A DNA stretch of 64,000 bases from contig JFHB01000172.1 in assembly GCA_000729835.1 (NCBI GenBank), forward strand, positions 1-64,000. The letters are read 5' to 3'. The stretch is from Atkinsonella hypoxylon. Taxonomy: Eukaryota; Ascomycota; Sordariomycetes; Hypocreales; Clavicipitaceae. Positions 49,098 through 59,889 of this stretch are shown here, piece after piece (position 1 is the stretch's first letter; every line of letters starts with the position of its first letter). Under the pieces are notes generated by a model. It was not told where the DNA came from, did no database searches, and saw only the letters and a program-made list of their open reading frames with translations. The position numbers and the translations under genes were made by a program.

Positions 49098-50420
49098 ATG
49101 ATTACTGACACACGAGGACCGGAAATGTCGGCCGCAACGAGAGGAGTCCTGGGCAAGGTGAGGCAGATGATCCCACCTATGCTGGACAAGTTTCACAAGG
49201 GTATGTCGTCTTTGCTGATGCATCCATCGCCTTCTTACGTATATATATATACAAGGCGAAGTTCGGACTACATCTGGATTTTCTTTCATATGGTCTATGC
49301 TAAAGCAATGGGTAGGGCAGCTCGGCAGAGTGGCAGTTATTGGCGGCAGCCAGGACTATACCGGCGCACCATACTTTTCTGCTATGGCAAGCGCGAGGTT
49401 AGGGTGCGATATGGTACGTTCAGTCTTGCGAACTACGCACAGGGGCACATAGGTCTTGCAATAATAAGAGTATGACACTCACGCGGAAGTAGTCTCACGT
49501 AATTTGTACGCCAGCCGCCGCTGCCGTCATCAAGACGTACTCTCCCAATCTCATGGTTCACCCACTCATGCGACAATCCCCTTCTGGCAACGACAAAGGT
49601 CCCAACGCAGATGATTTGGCGGCAGAAATCATCGATATGCTACCTCGTCTCCATGTAGTGATTATCGGTCCAGGATTGGGGCGCGATCCCCTCATGCAAG
49701 ATACAGTCTCCAGAGTTATCCGGGCGGTCCGCGAGAAGAAGTTACCCGTGGTATTAGATGCGGACGCTCTTCAGCTGGTTCAAAAAGACCCGGACCTCGT
49801 TAAAGGGTACAAAGAAGCTGTTTTGACTCCCAACGTGGTCGAGTTTGGTAGACTCTGGGATTCACTCGGTCTCAAAGATGCCGGGAACAAGAGTGCGACA
49901 GATAGAGTTGAAACCATGGCTAGAGCCCTGGAAGGCGTGACGGTTATCCAAAAGGGTGGCAAGGATAACATCTCGGACGGGGAGACGACGTTGGTGAATG
50001 ACCTTGAGGGAGGAAAGAAAAGGAGTGGTGGGCAGGGAGACACGTTGACCGGGTCGGTGGCTACATTCTTGGCATGGAGAAAGGCGTATTTGGACAAGTT
50101 GTGGGATACTGAAGGTGATCTGAAAGAGCATGAGTTGATCGGATTGGCTGCGTTTGGAGGGAGTGCTATTACGAGGGTAAGTTCTACACGTGCCCCTTGT
50201 TGCCGTGCTGAATAATTCTCGACTTCGGCCACTTTTGTACAGCTGTCAGTCTCGTCTGGGTGAAGACATGTTCTAATTTGTCGAACAGGAGTGCTCGCGG
50301 CTTGCGTTTCTGAAGATGGGTCGAAGCCTCCAGGCTAGCGATCTCACCGATGAAGTGCACACTGCCTTTTTAGGACTCTTTGGCGAGGTTGATGGCGAGA
50401 CGAATGAGTCGAAGCTTTGA
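49098..50420 (+). CDS. ATP-dependent (S)-NAD(P)H-hydrate dehydratase
   Basis: Four exons: 49098-49200, 49316-49413, 49493-50176, 50289-50420; 338 residues. The enzyme dehydrates the damaged nucleotides NADHX and NADPHX using ATP, a metabolite-repair step working with an epimerase. The ribokinase-like YjeF C-terminal/CARKD fold is seen in order: [44 protein letters not shown] (126-132), VVLDADALQLV, LTPNVVEFGRL, VIQKGGKDNIS and GGQGDTLTG (246-254), which holds the catalytic-type Asp. Introns are GT-AG with matching phases. Start: the ATG at 49098 is the first in frame. The ATG at 49125 (MSAATRGVL) aligns better with the length I expect for fungal members and may be the real start. No clear targeting peptide. 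Confidence 0.93.
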
Positions 50421-51298
50421 TGACAAACATGGAAGGGTTAGTTGAGGGTTGAAGGCGTGACGAAATGCGAACTAGAGTGGTTATATATGGCACTATAGTA
50501 GCATGCTGGCAATGGACAAGTGAAATGCAACTGCCATGCCCGTCCTAATGTCCATGTGACCCAAAACTTGTGCTAGCTATATTACATGGAATAATCAATT
50601 ATCAAAATTGCTTAGTTCAATGAGCAGATTCTCGTTTTATTGCTTGAAGATGAAGTACGACTTGAAGCCAGCAACTACAACTCTGCTGGCGCAAATGGGA
50701 CTACTAGCATGAAGAGAACAGGAACAGTTCTTTGAACCCAGGTAGATGCAAGCGTTGCAGGCTGCAGCAGCCACAATGGCAAGTGTTTAAGTAGGACTAA
50801 TGCAATGCGGGAAAGACATGGACATATCACGGCCTGGTGAGTACTGACGTTAGGCATCTTGATCTCGATAGCACGAAACAGGCTTTGCTCCTGCCAGTCT
50901 TGGCATGCATCTCAGCCGCGTCCAGCCAGATGGGCGACCAGTCTTCATTCGACCCAGGGCCATCCGAATCGCCGACGCACCGCGAAATTAAAACCCGGCT
51001 CGGGAGATTGAAGGTAGGAGAGCATTAGGCCGTGATGTTCCTGACCCGCGGCATGGAGTACATACGATCACGAAGTCTTATGTCGATACATTGCAACGAC
51101 GGGACGAGATATTGACGCGAGATGGGAGCCATCTTCCGCCAAGGCAGGGCCACTCACGGTTTTGGTCGTCGAATTCAGGGTGAGAGAGAGTTGGGATGGC
51201 GAGGCTTTGCGTGATGAAAACTACCCGTCATAGATCTCGCCGGCAATAGCACGGAAGTACGTCCCGACGCAGGGAGAAGAATCCGTGGTCAGGAAATC

Positions 51299-51362
51299 TT
51301 TTTTTCCCTTTTCCCTTTTCCCTTTTCCTTCTCTTTTCTTTTTCTTTTTTTTTTTTTTTTTT
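51299..51362 (+). repeat. Pyrimidine tract (CCCTTTT repeats and poly-T)
   Basis: About three CCCTTTT units run into CTTTT-type sequence and a T run of about 20. Confidence 0.85.
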
Positions 51363-51989
51363 GAGGAACAGCGCTGGGTGATATGGCGTTATTGCAGGGG
51401 ACTGCACTGTTCTAGAAAGGTGATGAGGGCGACATGAGGCTGGATGGAAGAGAAGAGGTGGATCTCAATGCTGGAGTAGGGTACATTCATTCATTGGTTG
51501 CTGAGTCGGCGATGACGCATCGTCGGTCGGTATTAGGAGCTCTGCCGGCGAGTCGATGGGGCATGTCTGAGACGGGGGCGAGAAACGGGCGTTTGGGAGA
51601 ACATTAGACATGATGTGATGGTCGATATGAGCCTGGCTTGGAGATGCGCATTGCTCAGTTGCGTGTTCTATGCCGGCTGGGGTTGGGGCTACCTATGTAT
51701 GATATTGGGTTTAAATTGGATTACAAATATAAGACTGAAACACCGCTTCATTATGGGTATAGCTTCCTAGTACATCAAATAAGCCGGTGGTGAGGAGTGG
51801 AATAGATGATTGTAATTCATCTCAGATGGCTTAGTAAAATACTATCCGCGGCCATCTTCTCTTGATATCTGCGGGGGAGAGTAGAGCCGTCGGAAGAGAT
51901 CTGGTCTGGTGCGATTCAATTGTCCCTTGCATCTCGTCAACTGGTAGCAGTCGAGACCAGTTCGTTTCTGATCTGCCAGTCGCCCGCCG

Positions 51990-52230
<241 letters not shown>

Positions 52231-55200
52231 ACATACCCAAGATGCCCTCGTTGCCTCACTCCCCCTTGCATGGCTGCGCCCTTACAAGCTGAACCCTTCA
52301 TCCATTCCGGCTAAGCCGTGAGCCATGTCTTGTCTCGCAAGTACAGATGAGGCACTCAGGCGTGTCCTCAACGGCCCAACACGGCTTGTTGAGCCTGCTA
52401 TGCTAACCTTTCCTTTTCCTTTTGACTCAGTTTCAAACTTTTTTTTTTCGAGGAGGAATGCTGTACCAATACTGCCTACCTTTTTTTTTTTTTTTTTCTT
52501 TTTTTTCCCCTTTTGTTTGGGGACGCGTGGAGATGGCACAGCCCCGAAAACGAGATCCCGCCTTTGGCGCTAAAGAGGGATCTGCAACCCTTGACCGGCA
52601 TACCGGGACTTGTCCATGTTGCTTTCTCGGAAGATATCCGTCCTACTATCACCCTATACGGGAGTGGAATGTCTGCAATATTGCGGACCAGTTGTATGCA
52701 GTATCCGTCCATGGCCAATACAGACAGTGATCTGCATCATCTCATCTCATGTTCCCTACGCAGCCTTACCTATATGCTTATCCTCCGATGCATGTTATTC
52801 TCGAGCGCTCTCCATTACAAATCGGTGCTGTGATATCATATCCGTAGACTACCGACTACATCCAACCTGGCCTAGGTCAATTGAACCGGCGAGAGTGCGT
52901 GCTGTGCCGCCAGAACTGCCAGAACTGAACCGGCATCTACACCATCTCTCATCTTCCACACACTTTATCTTTTCAGCATGGACAAAGAAGCAAGCTGGGC
53001 CAAAGTCCAGCCATCGCAGGACAGGGCCAAACCGAACTGCTGCTGGAGAAACGCAGGAAGGTGATGATGAGGACAGAAGTCCAGCATCTTGCCTCTGAAA
53101 GTGCTTTTGCTGACTCCAGACACTCACCGGCAACATTTCGCTACTGCTCATATAAGAAAGATGCATCGAACGTGCAAGAAGAAAAAGAAAACAGTGCCCT
53201 ATCCGTAGTATCCCTTCCGGCTCCGTACATGGCGACCCTGTTGGTGGTTGTCAAAAGCAACTGCTGAGCCAATCAATTTTCCCGACAGCTCAATTACACG
53301 CATGTGGTGTTCATGTTCAGCTCGCTCGTTGCAGACCTTGTTTCCACACATGCAGCCGTTGCTTCAGCGCATCGAGCATTGGCCGCGCCGGAACAGTCAA
53401 ATATAACAGCAACAGGAGGAGGAGGACGTCTCGCATCTCCATGTTCAATGGGGAGCGTCTTGGCTGCGCAGACACCTGCCATCAGCTGAACCGGACTCGT
53501 TGGCCCCGCGGACTCGATTAATTTCCACAGTGCTGTCTGGTTCCAGCCGTGCTTGACATGGCAAGCTGAAAGCTTCCGGGCAACTACGCCAACGAGGTGG
53601 CATCCGCAGCAGTTCTGAGGCACTTGCTCCTTAACGTCTGTCGACTGTCGAGATCCATGACTTGCCTCACCATGCAATTTTACACTCGACCCGACGTAAA
53701 CGAAATGAAGCCAAGGACGTTAGCCTCCGTCCACGACTCACCCCTCCTCTCGAAGCAACAAAAAGCAATGTCGATCCAATGGGGGGAGGGGGGAGCGCAA
53801 GCAGCTAATCTCGGGTGCCCAAGTGGGACGTTCTTTTCTAGCAGAAAGGCATATGCAGTCGGATGAGTGTGAATGAGTGGCCTCTTCTAGGTATATTCCT
53901 GCTGCTGAAGCCGCTGCAGAACCGCTTCTTCGAAGCTGCTATTGATGGATAATATTCGCACTAATACGGGGTACGGACACATTGTGAGGATTTGCAGACT
54001 GAGGAGGTTAAATAACCTGAACACATTGCAAATCCCCACCGCCTGCTGAATCAGGTCATCGAAAGGCCCCCCCCCCCGCTTTATAAAAAAACCTGAAACT
54101 AGCCGGAACCCGGGGACTTGTGGCATGGCTTTATGCACACCAGTAGCAGCGGGGCCAATGGTTAACTGTGGTGAGAACAAAAGAAGCAATATAGCCATCT
54201 CTCCAGATCTGGCTCTGCTGAGGCGAAACAACTGGTCTGGGTCTGGCTGTTTTCCTCATTCGACTGACTTCACTTGCCATGACAGGGCAGCCGGAGACAG
54301 AGGGAGTCTACCACCATTTCAGTATTGCATTGTACGTAGTTCAAAGAGCGTGTGAATTTTGATCTGCGCTGATACAGACACCCAGAAATCGGGAAAAACG
54401 TGTTCTAACCTACTATATTCTGCTTGCTAGCTGGTTCGCTCTATGATATTCACCACGTGGATTGGGATCGTGCGATTATTTTATTTTATTTTTTTCCTTT
54501 TTGTTTCTGATATATCACGGTTGGCTTCGGGTAGTTTTGACGGAAATGTTTGGGACCGCGGTGGCTCCCATCGCGCATCGGCAGGGATGCTCATCGGGGC
54601 ACTTTGGATTATACTGACTATACGGAATAAGAGGCAACAAGTACGTTATCAGATTGATTGGGGTCGCCAAGCAACGTAAGAAAATCCCTGTATTGCCATG
54701 CAGCCCCCGTTTGGAGCCACTTTAGCACCAAGGAGATGGGCGAAGGCTTGGCCTGACGTCTTTCATCCTTCCGAGTGCCTGAAAGGCGACAATCAGGTCA
54801 TGAATTTGCGCGGGCCAATGAGGACCTGCCGGGTTGAACGGTACTTTAATTTACGTGCGAACGTGCGAACGTGCAGAATGATACAAATCCAAGTAATTTC
54901 CGGATGCAGAAAGAGGTGCTTCAAAACGACAACAGCTGTGGTGCCAAGCTTGAAGTGTCACCGAGGTATCACAAGTTTGGTTGGGCTCGTGGCTTTCGAG
55001 CATTCGCAGGGATCCTTTTTTTCAGTGAGGCCCTTCCGAGGGCTAAGTGCTGAAAGTGCGCTTTTTCTTTCCTTTTTTTTTTTTTTTGTGTGTGTGTATG
55101 TGTGTGTGGACGGCGTGGGGGCTGACGCTAACCCCTTGGTTTCGGCACACAGAAAGGGGAAAGAAAACGAAAGAAATCACAAGACGTTGTGGGCGAGTCC

Positions 55201-55449
55201 CCAACGGCCATCTCATAATAGTATGTATGGAAAGGTGACAGACATGCTAGGTGATACGTCAGCGATCGACGAGAAGGCGCCCTGCCGCCCTACTTCAGTG
55301 CTTTCCCTGGTCTTGATGTTGTTTTGCCTGTATGAGCGCGAGTGTCATCCCTTGGAGTGCCATTAGACGACACAAGTTACGGAATAGCAGGGTTCATCAA
55401 GCGAACGAGTAAACACTTGTTCTGATCTCGAATTCATATGCGGATGAAG

Positions 55450-55490
55450 TACGGAATACGGACTACTCTCTTATCTATTCCGTATTCCGT
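55450..55490. repeat. 12-bp perfect inverted repeat of the TACGGAATA type
   Basis: ACGGAATACGGA at 55451-55462 pairs with TCCGTATTCCGT at 55479-55490 around a 16-nt loop. Confidence 0.8.
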
Positions 55491-55590
55491 GCGAATCTGA
55501 TTTGGTTGACTAGCGTCTTTTTTTTGTCACCGAGAAAGTTGGTTGCGGGGTTTAAAGCATGCATGGTACGGAGTACTCGATTTGTCAATC

Positions 55591-55623
55591 AGCCCCCAGC
55601 CCCCAGCCCCCAGCCCCTAGCCC
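55591..55623 (+). repeat. 7-bp tandem repeat (CCCCAGC)n
   Basis: About four copies of a CCCCAGC unit, the last one altered to CCCTAGC. Confidence 0.85.
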
Positions 55624-56684
55624 TTGTCTCCCTTCCTCCCCCTCCTCCATACGGAATAGATAGAGCTCTTCAACCTGCAGCATGGACCACGCCATGTGAA
55701 AAGACTGGGCACTGAGCACGTTCTGCAGGCCCCAAGCGAGCTGGCGGACGTTGTGAGAAGAGCAGAAGGAAGTCCTTCATCCTGAACCAACGCACCAAAT
55801 TTTTTACCCTCCCTTTTCCCTTGACCTGATGTCGCCCCGGGCAGCGTGCAAGAACATTCTAGTTGCCACCTTGTCTTATATGTTGTGTCACCTAGGAATG
55901 ATCAGCCTTTCACAAAAATGCGATACATGAGGCTGTTGCAAGAAACCTTCCTTTGCTTCCCCAAACTTGAGAGTCCTAACTGAGTATCCAACGTGTCTCG
56001 CTGCTCCTCACCACGTGTGTAAGTGATACTTGGTTGTGCAAGCGGGATGGCGAAACATGAGGACTACAGTAATAGCTCTTGAGGCCAGCTAACGCTAATC
56101 TGCTCATGACATAGATACTCTCGATAGCTGGGACTGGGAATCTCACTACTTGCCAGAGATAAGCGTCATTTACCACGCACTTTTACACGCTTTGCTTTTT
56201 AATAAGTGCTTTGGTCGTAGTAGGCTGAAGAAAAGACAGCAATCTACGGAGCAAGTTTCGAGAGTAATATTGACATGACGCCCTGTAGCCAACTGTGACG
56301 AGTCAACTTGACTGGCATGCTGGTGGCTCAGGGTCTCTCGAGACTCCATGATTCGAAAAAGCAACCAAGCTCATCTCCAGTGTATGACACAATTGATGAC
56401 TCCTTGTATAAAAGGCGTATCCCATGCCTTTGCTTGCGCCTACCTGCTTACGCGCGCTAGACTGGTTCCTGGTGATAGTCACGGACTCGTAAGCTCTCGC
56501 AAGACACGTCCAAATTTGTCACCAAGCTTTGATAAGAGTACCGAAATATTGGGGCGGTGATGAACAGAAACGTTGTCTCCAGGATCCGGGGTAGCGCGCG
56601 ATGGTAAACAGCGAGGTCGCGGGACCCACCTGTCTTTCTCGTCAGTGCGGAGTACACCGGAGACGCAAATATCTATAGACCAAG

Positions 56685-56707
56685 TACGGAGTATTCCGTA
56701 CTCCGTA
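56685..56707. repeat. Palindromic TACGGAGTA / TACTCCGTA pair
   Basis: TACGGAGTA at 56685-56693 and its exact reverse complement at 56699-56707, separated by TTCCG. Confidence 0.85.
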
Positions 56708-58311
56708 TCTCTTTAGTAGATCTGGATTTGTGGAGACTGTATCATAAGGTTCACACTTTGAGCTTCGCCAGTCTTGATTGGTCAGGGGCCACAATCTAAT
56801 TCGTGCCCCAGTTGGGGCCTACGTGCAGCCGAAAGGGATGACCATCGCTGTCCCTTATCCGATGTGCTGACATCCTCTTGGTCTGCAGTTGTGGCCGGTA
56901 GACGATACTAGTACTAATGAATGCCTGGCGCGTTATCCGTAGACCTGTGCCATTGAAGAAGTCAGTGGAAACCCTTTACTAGAATGATTGTACACCACAA
57001 AGGGGATAGATTTCACGATGGACCGTGCAACTCAGTGCTTCCCTTCGGAGCCGTCATGTTTTGACCGCCCCCTAGCTCGAATACAGGCCTGCCTCTGACT
57101 CTCTGAGGCATGGATATGATGCGGGGTGTGTGGATGTGTTCAAACCTTCGGAGGAGGTTGGTTGGAAGGGCGGGATCATTTGCAAGACAAAGAAGTGGAG
57201 CCGATGCTGCAGCAAGGGCGAGTATGCCTGCAAGAGCACCGTCTCCATCCTCTCCGGCCGTAGCCCCCGATTTTTATTTTTGATATGCTGGAGCTTGATG
57301 TATGTAGCTCGAGCGTCCGAGAGCGCGACATCCTTGTCACGAGGCATGCCTGTCTGGCTCGGGTAGTGCAAATGGTGGGCGGTCGGTTGTTTTTTTTTTT
57401 TTGCTGCCACTGGCCACTGGCCACCGGCTCAGACGGTCGCTGCCCTTCCCGTTGTCTGTCACTCGGCAAACGTGGGAATGGGCGTTGCTTTTTCGTCCCA
57501 GTTCTTGCCCAGCATGCGTACGTGCGGAGCTAGCCTAGTTGACTATGGTCCTTCCGTCGAGCATTCTGTTAAAAAGACGCTGCCAGCCCCCAGTTGTTCG
57601 AGGTGCGGTCTGGCTTCAGGGATGCATACAACGCATACAACGTTCTCTGTACTCGATCAGAATCGTGCATGTTTGTCCTGACCGTGCAACCTGAGGCTTG
57701 CTCCTGTCACAACCGTTTCAACCAGATCGCTCCTTCCCACTCTCGCATCGCAACCGCGCAACTTCGCAACCTCGCTCCGCTAAGGTTTACCAAGCCACTT
57801 ACACGCATCGCCCCTTCTGCCCTGGCCAATTTTCAATTGACTGCCGGCATCATCTCTAGTCACCGCTAAACCTTCTTTTCCCCGCAAACGGCTTACTGTC
57901 GACTCATCAAGCACCAGACTACGGCACCACGCCAATTGTTTCACGGAATAGAGGCAGCTATTCCTTGACGATTGTTCGCCTATTTGCACCACGCAAACTT
58001 TCGGAAAAATAATGAGATTCAAAAACGAAACACAATTCTACTTGAAGTAAATTGCTGCGTCACACCACTTCCATACTCGCTGTGGAACCACTCGCCAACG
58101 TAGAATTCAACCTCGGCTCACCTCAAACTCACTTTGGCTTATACCACATACACACGGTTGAATTCATTAGTCACATTTTGTTTCAGCGCATCTCGCGCTT
58201 TGGGCGGTGAATTCTCTCTTCACCAATTGTTCTTTCTATCCCAACAACCAACAATAATAGTCTTCTACTTCGCAGCGCCATTATCAGCCTCACGGTGTAA
58301 GTCAACAAACA

Positions 58312-59889
58312 ATGGCCAACGGTCTAGATCGCCTCGAGAGGCTGTTTGCCTACAAACGCAAAACCTCTCTTTCACCCAATGGACGACCTGCATCTCCTGT
58401 TAAATACCTTGACCAGAAATTCCCTTCGCCGTCATTCATTCGCCCGAAGACGAGTCGAATGACCGCTCGTCAGGAGGTTCGCCTCAGACAAGCGACAGAA
58501 CGATCACCTTCTGTCCCAGACATTTATTCGACTCCATGTGCTGCTCAGGGCCAGATGCTTTTGCCTGTAACTATGGACGGTAATTGTCAACCCCAGCACA
58601 GGAGGGGACGTTCGCCTACATTTAATAAACGCCAGACCGAAAAGCTGGGTTTTGGACTTCGTCAGTTCCATTTCTCCAAGCCTCCGGACCGGAGTGGTGA
58701 TGTGCAATCTTCGTCAATGACATTGAATAACGAGAACTTCATTGGGGCTCCGCGTCTTCCCAGCCCACGATGCCCGTCACCATTTGAGATCGCCATTCCA
58801 TCCCCTCAGAGACTAGACACGCCCCCTTCTTCAGATCCAGGGGACGATGCAAGGAAGTCGGCAAAGATGACTTTTAAGGATCACCAGGTTTCGCGTCTGC
58901 CTCGACTCCCTACTCCTGACCAGAGCCCCAAGATCCAGCCTGTCCAATACTCCCAGCCAAGAAGCGTCAAGTCTGTCGACTACATGGGAAAGACTTCCTT
59001 TCAAACTATCGAGGACCGGCTCGGGGAACCATTCGACCAACTCTCTTTGGGTAGAACTTGCAGCCAGTCGAGCGTTGCCCAGTCAGCTCACTCCTTTTGC
59101 AGTTCCACGCTGAGGGAGCCAGACTTCAATGAATTCCTCAATCTGAGTGATGACGATATTGCAGAGTCTACGCCCGAAAGTCCAGCGCTGGAGGCATCAG
59201 AGGAAGCCGACTTAATGTCACCAAACCCCTTGGATTTGTGGGTTTCGTCTTCTGAACCCCTTGTATCGCGTCTCTTGACCCTGACACCACCGCGTGCTAG
59301 CCGTCCAGCTGCAGCAGCAGCGTTTGAGGCTGCCCGAATCGCTAGACGCTACGACTTTGACCTCGTTTATGTAGTCAATCTCTGGCCTGATGCTTCAAAT
59401 TCTACCATGTCTGGGCAAAAGCCAATGGTTGGACGTCTTCTCGCTGCTCATGGATTGCACCACGTGCCTTCTCCTCTGCAGATTTCGGAAGAGGTTCACA
59501 CCACCTTTCTTCGATCTGATGGCTGGATTGAATTTCGGAACCTGGAAGCTCTTCCACAAGACTTGGCTCGCGGATATGCCTGCGCATTCTACACTGGCCA
59601 GTATGCACAAAGTACCTCGTCACGTTGTGCTAGTCCTGTTTCTGGCATCCGTTTGTCTGAGAAGATTGACCGGGGTATTGTATTCGCTGCGTATCGCAAG
59701 CCTCGGGGTGGTGACAAACTTGGTCGGACTTTTGGGGATGAAGAACTCGGAGAACTCTACAGGGACGCTGAGGTCTTGGTGGAAATGGTCATTGACATCC
59801 ATGTTGCCAACAGGCGTCGTCAACCAGCTTGCCGCACTTCGTTGACAGACGATACTGGCCCAATTCCGGTGGAGACAAAAATAGGCTGA
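58312..59889 (+). CDS. Uncharacterised protein with disordered N terminus and GAF-like C-terminal domain
   Basis: Single exon, 525 residues. I do not recognise a named family. Residues 1-330 are Ser/Pro/Arg-rich and predicted disordered, with many SP/TP sites typical of kinase targets and an acidic stretch around 275-305. Residues about 332-499 look folded: helix AAAAAFEAARIARRY, strand DLVYVVNLWP, strand GRLLAAHGL, GWIEFRN, YACAFYTG, strand GIVFAAYRKP and a C-terminal helix DEELGELYRDAEVLVEMVIDIHVANRRR. This helix-strand order fits a GAF-type sensor domain; that is inference from pattern alone. The ATG context CAAACAATGG is good. The donor-like GTAAGT at 58297-58302 lies 10 nt upstream, so a 5' leader intron or an alternative start cannot be excluded. 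An upstream 12-codon ORF is at 58011-58049. Confidence 0.8.
   Translation: MANGLDRLERLFAYKRKTSLSPNGRPASPVKYLDQKFPSPSFIRPKTSRMTARQEVRLRQATERSPSVPDIYSTPCAAQGQMLLPVTMDGNCQPQHRRGRSPTFNKRQTEKLGFGLRQFHFSKPPDRSGDVQSSSMTLNNENFIGAPRLPSPRCPSPFEIAIPSPQRLDTPPSSDPGDDARKSAKMTFKDHQVSRLPRLPTPDQSPKIQPVQYSQPRSVKSVDYMGKTSFQTIEDRLGEPFDQLSLGRTCSQSSVAQSAHSFCSSTLREPDFNEFLNLSDDDIAESTPESPALEASEEADLMSPNPLDLWVSSSEPLVSRLLTLTPPRASRPAAAAAFEAARIARRYDFDLVYVVNLWPDASNSTMSGQKPMVGRLLAAHGLHHVPSPLQISEEVHTTFLRSDGWIEFRNLEALPQDLARGYACAFYTGQYAQSTSSRCASPVSGIRLSEKIDRGIVFAAYRKPRGGDKLGRTFGDEELGELYRDAEVLVEMVIDIHVANRRRQPACRTSLTDDTGPIPVETKIG

Noticed and set aside
52610..55366. ORFs of 162 and 222 codons in the long spacer as possible genes.
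   Set aside because: Composition is irregular, there are no recognisable domains, they overlap homopolymer tracts, and no splice-supported extension was found.
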